Positions 6,524-15,092 of a stretch of 36,118 nucleotides of DNA are shown here, piece after piece (position 1 is the first letter of the stretch; each line of letters starts with the position of its first letter). Origin of the DNA: Desulfobacula sp. (GTDB taxonomy: Bacteria > Desulfobacterota > Desulfobacteria > Desulfobacterales > Desulfobacteraceae). The DNA is taken from the NCBI GenBank assembly GCA_028280105.1, contig JANQML010000094.1, positions 1 through 36,118 on the forward strand, read 5' to 3'. The notes below the pieces were generated by a model. That model had not been told where the DNA came from. It saw only the letters and a list, made by a program, of their open reading frames with translations, and did not search any database. Made by a program: the position numbers and the translations under genes.

Positions 6524-7702
6524 TTATTTTTGTACGGCTTCCCATTTTTTGTCATATTTAAATGCAACCGATCCGAGAATAAAAAATATAAAAGATGCTA
6601 ACACAAAGGGTATAATCGGGCTTATTTGATAAATCAAGGTACTTATAAGTGGCCCAAATATAATCCCTAAACCTTGTGCGGCTGAGACCGTACCTGAAGC
6701 GGCACCTTGCTCTTCTTTCGTCACTAGGTTTACCGCTAAGGTTTGAAACGCCGGAAAAAGCATCCCCATACCAAAGGCACCGATGCAGAAACCCAATATT
6801 AAAATTGGTTTTGAAGCCATCATAAATACAATTATATATCCCAAAGAGGCGATAAACGAACCGTATTTTAAAAGCTTGGAAGCCGGCAATGAAATTTTTG
6901 AGACAACTATTTGAGAGATAATAAAAACAACCCCGATACAAGCCAATACAAAACCTGTGAATTCCGAGGCATCTATAGCGTTAAGCCGGAATTTGTCAAT
7001 AACGTAAAAGCCCATACAAACCTGAGATGTGACAATGACAAACATGGTAACAAAAGCTGCCAAAATAGGAATTCGAAGCCTCTTATCAAAGACTTTCAAT
7101 ACAGGTGTCTCTTCAGTAGTTACAGGTTTTTCATAGGGAAGTACAAAATAGAGTATTCCTGCTGCAATCAAAGGCAAAATAGCAAAGGTATAAAGGGGAG
7201 CACTTAATCCCCAATTTGCTAAATACCCACCTATTGGAGGCCCTATAACCATGGCAATACCACTAGTTGCTGCAAGTTTTGCAATATATGACGTTCTTTT
7301 TTCTTTTTCGACATGATCTGCTATCAGTGCATTTGATACGGGTGTAATTGCCGAATAAAAGGCACCTATTAACCCCCTCGTTAATATCAGCATCAAAAGT
7401 GAAATTAACAGATTAGGAGGAGAGACAAGCGCATTATCCACAAATATTGCAAGGGCTAAATAAGAGATTGCAACGCCTGCCACACCTATTACTAATATTG
7501 GTTTTCTCCCTACAATATCACTTCTTCTCCCCCAAAAACGAGATAGAAACACCCAAAGTACTCCGGCGATTGCAACGGTTAACCCTGCATGCCACTCTTC
7601 AAGGCCTAACTGTCTTACTATGGGGCCGACAACTGCCAGAAATGCCATCATTGCGCAGACACATAATATATTTATAAACATTAAAATTTTGATTTCTTTC
7701 AT
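6524..7702 (-). CDS. MFS transporter, putative siderophore/drug exporter
   Basis: A 392-residue protein of about twelve hydrophobic segments. A major facilitator motif A (GRRSDIVGRKP, about 58-68) lies between segments 2 and 3, and a glycine/proline-rich GPPIGGYLA stretch in segment 5 resembles drug-proton antiporters. It is the last gene of a four-gene operon, two bases behind the permease stop, with GGAAGAG before ATG 7702. By position it parallels the extra MFS gene found in many siderophore loci and could export the siderophore or its spent form. The direction is not shown by sequence; a multidrug exporter is the alternative. Its DNA is AT-rich like the rest of this operon. Confidence 0.75.
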   Translation of the reverse strand: MKEIKILMFINILCVCAMMAFLAVVGPIVRQLGLEEWHAGLTVAIAGVLWVFLSRFWGRRSDIVGRKPILVIGVAGVAISYLALAIFVDNALVSPPNLLISLLMLILTRGLIGAFYSAITPVSNALIADHVEKEKRTSYIAKLAATSGIAMVIGPPIGGYLANWGLSAPLYTFAILPLIAAGILYFVLPYEKPVTTEETPVLKVFDKRLRIPILAAFVTMFVIVTSQVCMGFYVIDKFRLNAIDASEFTGFVLACIGVVFIISQIVVSKISLPASKLLKYGSFIASLGYIIVFMMASKPILILGFCIGAFGMGMLFPAFQTLAVNLVTKEEQGAASGTVSAAQGLGIIFGPLISTLIYQISPIIPFVLASFIFFILGSVAFKYDKKWEAVQK

Positions 7703-7704
7703 TT

Positions 7705-8901
7705 TTACTCTTCCAACTTTATTTTAATTGATGCAAGTATTGCGATGATTCCTATAAATGAAGCTGATACAATAATTGTCAGATATCCGAAAACGCCTGC
7801 TAAAGATACTGATAATCCGCTAAACAAGATTCCAGAAAACATATATACGCCATGTTGTACGGAAATTTGAGCTGCCGGGGTTTTATGGGAAGCGTTATTC
7901 ATCATAAGCGTTGTCATAACAACTTGTGACGGGGAATTAAAAACAAAAATAAAACCAATCACAAACATTGCAAGAGAAGTATTATCAAAACCGAATGCAA
8001 GGAAAAGCAGTAACAGAATACCGATAAATTGTCCTGATGCTGCCACAATTAGTATTCTTTTTTTTCCGAACATACCGATAAGTTTAGACGCCCCGAAAGA
8101 TGCAAGCACTCCTAACCCGAAACCAATTATATGAACATACAGTCCGATTTTATCAAGTGTCCATCTTAGATCAACAAGCATTGGCGTCACCAAGCCGAAT
8201 GCTACACTTATAGTTATCGGATAAATTACAAGAAAGAGAAACCAATATTTTTTCTCTTTGCCTTTCCAAAAATCTATATACTGTTTGTAATCTATTTTCT
8301 TTTGTTTACCGTCTTCTTCTTTTTCAGGTTCTGTATAAAAGAGAATTTGTACTAAAGATATTGCAGTTACAACTGCCATTATCAGCATTGTGCATTTCCA
8401 GCCAAGATGGGTATACAATACAAGACCGACACCACTTCCTAAAATAGTACCGATCATTCCTCCTGCAGATTTCAGAGCATTTGCAGTGGGTCGGCTTTTC
8501 ATTGATACGGTTTTTAATACAAGTGCGCCTAAAGCCACATCCTGTGAAGCTGAGAAAAAAGCAAGAAGAACTGCAAAGAAGACCACGGTTGGAATATTAT
8601 CAATAAGGCTGTAGCCTGAGCTTAAAATAAGTAAAAGAACCATAAGGCTTTGAAAAATGATAATCCAGCCTCTATAGTGTCCTAATTTTTTTATTGAAAA
8701 CCTGTCAATAACAGGAGCCCAGAGAAATCTTATTACCCAAAAAAGTCCAAGCATATATACCAGTCCAAGATTTTCTAAGGTAACGCCATTTCTCCTTAAT
8801 ATAGCAACAAAAGCTTCTGTAAAATAGGCAAAGCCTAAAATCTGGGTAATATATAAACTAAAAATCAGTACAATATGCCGTATACTTAAATCCTTATTCA
8901 C
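7705..8901 (-). CDS. AmpG/RhtX-FptX-like MFS permease, putative siderophore uptake
   Basis: A 398-residue, twelve-segment inner-membrane protein of the AmpG-like MFS branch: early FWVIRFLWAPVIDRF and the SQDVALGAL segment are characteristic. This branch includes RhtX and FptX, single-protein permeases for rhizobactin and pyochelin, and YbtX of the yersiniabactin locus occupies a similar place. The start is GTG 8901, overlapping the preceding ABC gene by eight bases; GGAA lies upstream. The setting between two siderophore-type ABC subunits and an MFS gene supports a role in ferric-siderophore import or processing. True AmpG (muropeptide permease) is less likely given the neighbours. Confidence 0.78.
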   Translation of the reverse strand: MNKDLSIRHIVLIFSLYITQILGFAYFTEAFVAILRRNGVTLENLGLVYMLGLFWVIRFLWAPVIDRFSIKKLGHYRGWIIIFQSLMVLLLILSSGYSLIDNIPTVVFFAVLLAFFSASQDVALGALVLKTVSMKSRPTANALKSAGGMIGTILGSGVGLVLYTHLGWKCTMLIMAVVTAISLVQILFYTEPEKEEDGKQKKIDYKQYIDFWKGKEKKYWFLFLVIYPITISVAFGLVTPMLVDLRWTLDKIGLYVHIIGFGLGVLASFGASKLIGMFGKKRILIVAASGQFIGILLLLFLAFGFDNTSLAMFVIGFIFVFNSPSQVVMTTLMMNNASHKTPAAQISVQHGVYMFSGILFSGLSVSLAGVFGYLTIIVSASFIGIIAILASIKIKLEE

Positions 8902-10663
8902 GATTCAGGTTCCACAGCTTAAGCCTTTGCTGAGCCCCATACATAGAGAAATATTTTCCTTCTTTTTTCAGTAACTCGTCATGAGTACCACTTTCGATAA
9001 CTTCACCCTTAGCAACGACAAGTATATTCTCTGCATGAGAAATTGTAGATAATCTATGGGCAATAACGATTACGGTTCTATTTTGAATTAACTCATCTAA
9101 AGCTTTTTGTACGGCGACTTCGCTTTGAGTATCAAGTGCTGACGTCGGTTCGTCAAGTATGACGATCGGGGAGTCTTTCAGTATCGCCCTTGCGATAGAG
9201 ATCCTTTGTCTTTCTCCGCCACTTAAGCTTCCTCCTATCTCTCCCGCTTTTGTGTTGTAGCCCCTTGGAAGCCTTGAAACAAACTCATGGCAATTTGCTT
9301 TTCTTGCGGCTTCTTTTGCCTCTTCATCACTTGCCTTTGGATTTCCCATTCTGATATTATTTAAAATAGTATCATCAAATAAATACACATCTTGAAACAC
9401 GACTGAAATCAAAGACATCAGTTCATCTTGGCTCATATTTTTAATATTGATTCCACCGATTTCAATCTCACCGATACTTGGATCATCATATCGCATAATT
9501 AGTTTTGTAATGGTCGTTTTTCCGCTTCCACTCGGGCCGACAATAGCGGTCATGGCTTCTGAAGGGATTGCAAAAGTTACTTCTTTTAACGCTTTCTTCT
9601 CATTGTTTAAATAATTAAAATCTACGTTTTTAAAAGAGATGCCGAAATTCTCAGGCATAGCTTTTGGCTGGTCGACTTTTAAGCTTTTTATATTTAATAA
9701 CCCCTCAATTTTTTTAAAACCCAACTCCATGGTATCTAAAACAGAAGCAATGCCCAAAAAGTTGACAAGAGGCTCGTTTATTCTATTCACTATAATTAAT
9801 AAAGAAATTAGAGCAGCAAGAGAAAAACTTCCTTGCAGTATCCAAAAAGTTCCAAATGAAAGAATCGTTAAAAAGATAAACTCTATTAGTGTATTCATAA
9901 CAGCCAATGGAATTAAAGATCCGAAAACACCTCTTTTCTGAACCTCTCTTACGTTTGTAATTGATTCTTGAAGTTGTGCGGAATTTTCACCCACTTGGTT
10001 TATGGATCTAAGCACCGGAAGGCCTTGAAGATATTCGACCGTATCTGCTTCAAGATCGGAATGAGCGGTTAAATTATCTTCTTTTTCCTTTTTTGTTAAC
10101 TTTCTGCTCCAGATATAAATCGGATAACTGAAAGGCAGAACAATAATAATTGCAAAAGCCATCTTTATATCAACAAAAAATGTTGTTAAAATAATAACTA
10201 ACGGAATAACTAAAGCTTCAAAGGCCATTCCCGCGACGACTCCCATATGAAGCACGGACTCATCGACATTTTGTGATAAAATCGAGTTAAGTTCTCCTGT
10301 TCGATATTGATTCAGTTGTTGAAGGGGCATCTTTTTGATTTTTTCCCCCAGTTTTAAGCGAAGATTATGTGCAACGTCAGCTAAATCATTAGCATAAGAG
10401 AAGTCAAGGGCATACCACTTACAAATCATTGAAATAATAGAAAGTATAAACACTGAAGATAACCAGAATAGGATCTCATTTAAAATAAAACTCTCTTTAA
10501 ACATCGATCTGAGAAGAGGGTAGAACATAGCATATGCCAGACCCTGAAAGATAAAAGAGAGGATATATCCTAAAAAACTTTGAGTTAATTTACCTTTTTT
10601 ATCTGCGGCAATTCTTAGGCTGATGACATATGAATCCCATAATGAAGTGACTTTATTCGTCAT
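8894..10663 (-). CDS. ybtQ: ABC half-transporter, YbtQ/IrtB-like ferric-siderophore importer subunit
   Basis: A 589-residue fused membrane-ATPase protein with exporter fold: about six transmembrane segments in residues 25-310, then a nucleotide-binding domain with Walker A GPSGSGKTT, signature LSGGERQRI, Walker B IVILDEPTSALD and H-loop IAHRLS. YbtP/YbtQ and IrtA/IrtB are the known cases in which exporter-fold heterodimers import an iron-siderophore complex. The gene starts at ATG 10663, overlapping the TGA of the partner gene (ATGA), with AAGGAAC upstream. The tight pairing with a second half-transporter and an RhtX-like permease, plus a FyuA-like receptor and AraC regulator next door, supports the assignment. 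A drug-export role cannot be excluded from this protein alone. Confidence 0.8.
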   Translation of the reverse strand: MTNKVTSLWDSYVISLRIAADKKGKLTQSFLGYILSFIFQGLAYAMFYPLLRSMFKESFILNEILFWLSSVFILSIISMICKWYALDFSYANDLADVAHNLRLKLGEKIKKMPLQQLNQYRTGELNSILSQNVDESVLHMGVVAGMAFEALVIPLVIILTTFFVDIKMAFAIIIVLPFSYPIYIWSRKLTKKEKEDNLTAHSDLEADTVEYLQGLPVLRSINQVGENSAQLQESITNVREVQKRGVFGSLIPLAVMNTLIEFIFLTILSFGTFWILQGSFSLAALISLLIIVNRINEPLVNFLGIASVLDTMELGFKKIEGLLNIKSLKVDQPKAMPENFGISFKNVDFNYLNNEKKALKEVTFAIPSEAMTAIVGPSGSGKTTITKLIMRYDDPSIGEIEIGGINIKNMSQDELMSLISVVFQDVYLFDDTILNNIRMGNPKASDEEAKEAARKANCHEFVSRLPRGYNTKAGEIGGSLSGGERQRISIARAILKDSPIVILDEPTSALDTQSEVAVQKALDELIQNRTVIVIAHRLSTISHAENILVVAKGEVIESGTHDELLKKEGKYFSMYGAQQRLKLWNLNRE

Positions 10664-12456
10664 GCCAGTTCCTTTTTAATATCGATTTTTGCTTCTAAAT
10701 TCCACTTTTCAGCCTTTTCATAATTTTGCCAAAGGGTGAAATATACTTGTTTATTTTTAAGGAGTTCATCATGTTTTCCTTTTTCAACTATATTTCCTTT
10801 ATCAATCACGATAATCTGGTCAACATCTTTTATGGTTGAGAGTCGATGTGCGATTACCAGCACTGTTTTATGTTCCATTAAATTGGCTAACGCTTTGATA
10901 ATTTCTTCTTCATTTTCAGGGTCTGCAAAGGCTGTTGCCTCATCGAGAACAATAATCGGATTATCTCTCAAGATCGCTCTTGCTATTGTAATACGCTGCT
11001 TTTGTCCTCCCGAAAGGTTCGCGCCTCTATCGCCTGCTTTAGTATCATAGCCATTTGGCAAGCTTTCTATAAAATCATGGATTTGAGCGGCACGTGCAGC
11101 GTCTATTATTTCTTCTCTGCTTGCTTCCGGATTTGCCATTTTTATATTATTTAAAATCGAATCATGAAAAAGGAACGTGTCCTGGAACACGAAGGAGACA
11201 GTATCCATTAAAACGTCTGAATGCATCGCTTTTATGTTAACTCGTCCAATCTCTATGCTCCCGCCACTTACATCCCAAAATCTAGGAATAAGTTTTGCAA
11301 TGGTACTTTTACCCGAGCCGCTTGGCCCGACTAATGCGGCTACACTTCCCTGGGGGACTTGAAAGCTTATATTATTTAGAGCATTTTTCGAACTTCCGTC
11401 ATAACGGAAGCTCACTTCTTTAAATAAAACCGAATTATCCTTTGGCAGGGCATTTCCTTTCGCTTGTGGAAGGGCTTTTACATCCAGTACCTCCTGGATT
11501 CGTATAGCAGAGGCTTGTGATTTCTTTATAAAGTTGGTAATCCACATCACCGGCATCATAGCATCTGCCATTCCTGTGCTCAGGAAAAGAGCTAAGATAA
11601 GTGACGAGAGTTCCAAAGAACCGTTGTTTAGCAGACAAATTCCTGTGATCAAAACTGCAAGAAGCGTTGGTAAAGGACTCAGAATAATAATACCGAGTTT
11701 CGAAAAGAAAGAGGTTTGTGCCATCCAGGCACTCAAATTTTTTTTATATGAGAAAAGCGAATTATTGTATCTTTTAAAAGAGTGACTTCCATCATCAAAA
11801 GTCCTTACCACCGGCATCGCCTGGGCAAACTCTATTACCGCTTTATTTATTTCCCCCTGACTTTGCTCGTAACGCTCTCTAAAATGAACTGAGTCTTTCA
11901 TGGTGCGTGCGATTATCAAAAAACCGATCACCAAAACAACGATACTGGCAAGTACCAGCCTGTAATCAACCCAAAGCAAAATGATCAAAGTGATTGCAGG
12001 CGCAACAGCACTCTTAGCTATCATGGGTATGCTGTCAGCAACAAAAACATGCAAGCCCCGAACATCACTTTGCATTACTTTTTTTAATGCACCGGAACCT
12101 GTAGTTATTATATACCCTAAAGGCACTTCTGCTAAATGCGCAGAGAGTTGCGTTCTTAAAATCTGCTCAAGTCTTAAAGCGCCCAAATGCGAGACTACAA
12201 AGCCGCTCAGTCTTGTTGTAAAAGCAATTACGATCATAATTGCCAATAAAATAATGGTATTGACTAAATCCATTTTTATACCAAAAAGTTCTAATGGTGT
12301 GGCTGAAAGTACATTTGAAAGGGTGAAAGAGAGCAGAGTTAAACTTGCTATTAAAGTTATGGCTGCAAATGCTGACAGAAACATGGCAAGGCATATCTCA
12401 AAACTCACAGGTTTAAGAATCGTCCATAGCCCTTTTTTCTTAGATTGTTTTCTCAT
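10660..12456 (-). CDS. ybtP: ABC half-transporter, YbtP/IrtA-like ferric-siderophore importer subunit
   Basis: A 598-residue exporter-fold half-transporter: transmembrane domain about 15-320, then a nucleotide-binding domain with Walker A GPSGSGKST, signature LSGGQKQRI and Walker B IIVLDEATAFADPENE. The DEATAFADPENE variant of the D-loop region is typical of the YbtP/IrtA-type siderophore importers rather than MsbA-like exporters. There is no N-terminal FAD-type siderophore-interacting domain as in mycobacterial IrtA. It is the first gene of the four-gene operon. ATG 12456 has no clear Shine-Dalgarno. The promoter region holds a 13-base perfect inverted repeat (12525-12564), a candidate activator site. 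Confidence 0.82.
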   Translation of the reverse strand: MRKQSKKKGLWTILKPVSFEICLAMFLSAFAAITLIASLTLLSFTLSNVLSATPLELFGIKMDLVNTIILLAIMIVIAFTTRLSGFVVSHLGALRLEQILRTQLSAHLAEVPLGYIITTGSGALKKVMQSDVRGLHVFVADSIPMIAKSAVAPAITLIILLWVDYRLVLASIVVLVIGFLIIARTMKDSVHFRERYEQSQGEINKAVIEFAQAMPVVRTFDDGSHSFKRYNNSLFSYKKNLSAWMAQTSFFSKLGIIILSPLPTLLAVLITGICLLNNGSLELSSLILALFLSTGMADAMMPVMWITNFIKKSQASAIRIQEVLDVKALPQAKGNALPKDNSVLFKEVSFRYDGSSKNALNNISFQVPQGSVAALVGPSGSGKSTIAKLIPRFWDVSGGSIEIGRVNIKAMHSDVLMDTVSFVFQDTFLFHDSILNNIKMANPEASREEIIDAARAAQIHDFIESLPNGYDTKAGDRGANLSGGQKQRITIARAILRDNPIIVLDEATAFADPENEEEIIKALANLMEHKTVLVIAHRLSTIKDVDQIIVIDKGNIVEKGKHDELLKNKQVYFTLWQNYEKAEKWNLEAKIDIKKELA

Positions 12457-12524
12457 ACGTTTTCTATTGCCTAAATGATTAAGTTACCTTATCCAAACCA
12501 AACACTGCTCTTTTAAATTTGTTT

Positions 12525-12564
12525 ATATGAAAGAACTAAACAAACACGTTGAGTTCTTTCATAT
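12525..12564. promoter_or_regulatory. 13-bp perfect inverted repeat upstream of the transport operon
   Basis: ATATGAAAGAACT (12525-12537) and AGTTCTTTCATAT (12552-12564) are exact reverse complements with a 14-base centre. The repeat sits 69-108 bases upstream of the ybtP-like start. That is a suitable place for an AraC-type activator; YbtA is known to act through inverted repeats. It also overlaps the stop codon of the RND remnant, so it could instead be a bidirectional terminator-like hairpin. Confidence 0.5.
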
Positions 12565-12769
12565 TTTGTTGCGGACAGACTTCGGTGAAAGACCAAGTCG
12601 GTCCATGGTCGTTATTGGGGCAGGTTGTTCTGCCGGCGCCTCTTCGGGGCCGAAGGCCTTGGTGGCGCGGATCAGCACCGGAGTGACCAGGTAGTCTGTG
12701 AACAGGGCGGTCATGATGCCAGCGCCAGTCAATATGCCAAGGGAAATATAGACCCTGGCCAGTGCAGCC
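12559..12769 (-). pseudogene. C-terminal remnant of an RND/MMPL-family exporter
   Basis: The minus-strand frame ending in TGA at 12559-12561 encodes about 70 residues ending in SPKSVRNKI. It contains YISLGILTGAGIMTAL followed by FTDYLVTPVLIRATKAFG, which matches the last transmembrane helix and tail of RND-superfamily (MMPL-like) exporters. The frame closes with a stop just inside the TonB receptor gene, so nothing upstream remains. The fragment abuts the receptor stop codon directly. It is clearly GC-richer than the transporter operon downstream. This is a decayed stub marking a deletion or recombination junction. Confidence 0.6.
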
Positions 12770-14785
12770 CTAAAATCGATAGATCAACTGTGCGCCGATT
12801 TCCCGGGGCTGTGAGTAAAACACAAGATGCTCGCCCCTTGAATCATACGTTTCATCAAAGAGATTGTCGGCGTAGAGATAAATATCAAAAGAACCCCCTT
12901 CATATCCTATTTTTGCATTAACCAGGGTATAGGCGTCCCGCTCATATCTATTTGATTTGTCAAGATAGGTCTTGCCTTCGCTGCTTAGATCACACCGGGC
13001 AAAAAAACCGTTTGACGATCTGTATTGCGCGCCTATATTGCCGGTATATTTCGGTGCATAGGGATTGGTATTCCCGCTGTAGTCACCTGCCATATCGCTG
13101 TATTCATCAAATTCCGTCTGATTGATTCCAAGTCCGCCGAAAATTTTCAGCGAAGGGCTGATTCTGTAAGTTATTTCAAGCTCCAGCCCCTGTGAAGTTG
13201 CGCTTGCGGCGTTGGTGATAAAGGTGGTCCCGTCCGTGCTCAGTTCTGAGCTGACCTGCATGTCGGAAATATCCATGTAATAGAGGGCCAGATTAATCAG
13301 AAGGGTATTGTTCAGAAAGGTATTCTTGGTCCCAATTTCATAGTTTATCAGGGTTTCCATGTCGTACTTTTTTTGACCTTCCGGCGCCAGCAAGTCAAAT
13401 CCGCCGGATTTGTATCCCTTTGAGACAGTGCTGTAAATCATTGAATTTTCGGTGAGGTTGTAATTCACAGCAAATTTCGGTGAAAACGCACTGTATGTAT
13501 TGGAAAGATCAGCATCCCCTTGTTGAAATGTCTTTTCGTCATAATCATATCTGATTCCTCCTGTGAACGAGAGTTTGTCGGTAAGGTGATAATCGCCATG
13601 GGCAAACAGCCCGATGGTTTTATTGTCTCTGTGTTGAGGCTGAATGTTTGCTATGGTATCTTTGAGGAAGTCTTTGTCGTTATCCCCATAAATTCCGATC
13701 AGCCAGTTGAACTTTTCGAACACGGAACTCAGTCTGAACTCGACCGATCTCCTTTTATACGAAGCCTCCATCTGGTTATGGAAAAAGTTCAACGGGCTGA
13801 AATCCAGATCGGTCAGGCCGTCTAGTTTATATTCCCTTTGTGTGACAAGGCCTTCTATCTGGTACCTGCCCATGCTGTATGTTGCCTTCAGGGCGTGAGA
13901 GATAATCTCACTGTTGTCATATCCGTGGATATCGCTTGGAATCTCTTTTGTCATTGCAGACGCTAAATTATAATACGGCCCACTATTCCCATATTTGAGC
14001 AACGAGGAGATCAATGAAATATCAAGGTCATCGCTTGGGGTCGTTCTCAACTGCAGCTTGCCGTAGTTATTGGACAGATCGTCTATCATTCCTCCCAGAT
14101 AGGTGTTGGGAATCTGTCCGTCTTTTTCATAGTGCCTGCCGGAAAGCCGGATGAACAATTTATCTGTAATGATCGGTCCGGCCGTACTGAAGGCATATTC
14201 CCTCTTGTCATCACTGCCCAGTTGCACGCTTGCTTTCCCTTCAACATCATTGCCGGGTTGCCGGGTGATGATGTTGATGGCGCCGGCCTGGGTGTCCTTG
14301 CCGTATAACGTCCCCTGAGGACCTTTCAGGACTTCAATTCGTTCAATGTCCATTAAGACCGAATCAAATCCAAAGAGACTCGAAATCGGAATACCGTCCA
14401 AAAACATAGTCGCGGAAGAAGACAGATTGCCGCCATAAGAGCTGAGCCCCCGCATTACCGGCACGGCCCAACCTCCGAAATTCAAGTTATCGAACGATAG
14501 ACTGGGAGTGGCTAGGGCGATGTCCGTTACTGTTTCGATTTTCCGGTCTTCGATTTCAAGGCTGTCAAGTACCGTCATTGAAATCGGTACATCCTGGACG
14601 TTTTCCTCTGTTTTCTGGGCTGTGACCGTAATACTGTCCAAAGTGGATTCACGTTCATCTCTACCTGTTGTCTGAGCCGCAGCCATGATCGGCATAACAA
14701 GCAAGAAAACAAGTAAAACAATGAACAAAATTCCACTCCATTTTTTCATAATAATATTCTTTTTCATTCCATAGTTCCTTTTCAT
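12770..14785 (-). CDS. fyuA: FyuA-like TonB-dependent siderophore receptor
   Basis: A 671-residue outer-membrane receptor. A signal peptide (about 1-37: Lys-rich start, long hydrophobic core, cut near MAAAQ) is followed by a TonB-box-like segment (about 47-56), a plug domain (about 57-170, with VLKGPQGTLYGKDTQAGAINIITRQP-type core) and a 22-strand barrel ending in the typical terminal Arg-Phe. Length and plug motifs resemble FyuA, the ferric-yersiniabactin/pesticin receptor, whose VELLRGPQGTLYGKS block is close. It should bring the ferric form of the locus product across the outer membrane. ATG 14785 is given; ATG 14767, preceded by AAGGA, may be the true start and still leaves a full signal peptide. 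It lies between an AraC regulator and a YbtPQ-like operon, as expected for a siderophore regulon. Confidence 0.85.
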   Translation of the reverse strand: MKRNYGMKKNIIMKKWSGILFIVLLVFLLVMPIMAAAQTTGRDERESTLDSITVTAQKTEENVQDVPISMTVLDSLEIEDRKIETVTDIALATPSLSFDNLNFGGWAVPVMRGLSSYGGNLSSSATMFLDGIPISSLFGFDSVLMDIERIEVLKGPQGTLYGKDTQAGAINIITRQPGNDVEGKASVQLGSDDKREYAFSTAGPIITDKLFIRLSGRHYEKDGQIPNTYLGGMIDDLSNNYGKLQLRTTPSDDLDISLISSLLKYGNSGPYYNLASAMTKEIPSDIHGYDNSEIISHALKATYSMGRYQIEGLVTQREYKLDGLTDLDFSPLNFFHNQMEASYKRRSVEFRLSSVFEKFNWLIGIYGDNDKDFLKDTIANIQPQHRDNKTIGLFAHGDYHLTDKLSFTGGIRYDYDEKTFQQGDADLSNTYSAFSPKFAVNYNLTENSMIYSTVSKGYKSGGFDLLAPEGQKKYDMETLINYEIGTKNTFLNNTLLINLALYYMDISDMQVSSELSTDGTTFITNAASATSQGLELEITYRISPSLKIFGGLGINQTEFDEYSDMAGDYSGNTNPYAPKYTGNIGAQYRSSNGFFARCDLSSEGKTYLDKSNRYERDAYTLVNAKIGYEGGSFDIYLYADNLFDETYDSRGEHLVFYSQPREIGAQLIYRF

Positions 14786-14827
14786 TTCATCTTTACTTTA
14801 ACAAACGCTGGATCCATTCTTCCCACG

Positions 14828-14854
14828 AAAATTCAGATTTTTTTTCTGAATTTT
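14828..14854. promoter_or_regulatory. Perfect 10-bp inverted repeat with T-loop before the receptor gene
   Basis: AAAATTCAGA (14828-14837) and TCTGAATTTT (14845-14854) pair exactly around seven T residues, 43-69 bases upstream of the receptor start. It may be an operator or a leader hairpin. I do not recognise a Fur box in it. Confidence 0.4.
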
Positions 14855-14908
14855 GAGGCAAAGACGGCTATTTTACTACCAGATCCCTGCAGAACAAAAC
14901 TAATGGTG

Positions 14909-14935
14909 GCCGAATAGATTTTAATGATAGCCGAA
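14909..14935. promoter_or_regulatory. GCCGAA direct repeat spaced 21 bp: candidate AraC-type activator site
   Basis: GCCGAA occurs at 14909-14914 and again at 14930-14935, 21 bp apart (two helical turns), about 125-150 bp upstream of the FyuA-like start. Direct half-sites on one helical face are the usual AraC-family arrangement, and the regulator gene is immediately upstream. A third GCCGAA lies at about 16233 near the regulator's own promoter region. Confidence 0.4.
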
Positions 14936-15024
14936 CTTTTGAAGTGCAAACTAAAAAGACTTGTTTTTTTATTATGTTATATTGGCGCAATCAACCCTTC
15001 AAAAGAGCACTGAAAAACGATATC

Positions 15025-15050
15025 AAAAGGCCTGCTTCAGCGGTTGGCCT
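15025..15050 (-). terminator. Weak terminator-like hairpin after the AraC regulator
   Basis: AGGCC (15028-15032) pairs with GGCCT (15046-15050). On the minus strand the stem is followed by TTTTGAT, about 43 bases past the regulator stop. The stem is short and the T-run brief, so this is a low-confidence call. Confidence 0.3.
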
Positions 15051-15092
15051 GTGTGACGTCTCACTCTACCGGAAGATGGACGGACGGATGAA

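Noticed and set aside
6339..6545. 68-residue minus-strand ORF between the MFS gene and the cyclase
   Set aside because: It covers the terminator-like hairpin and overlaps both neighbours; no family resemblance.
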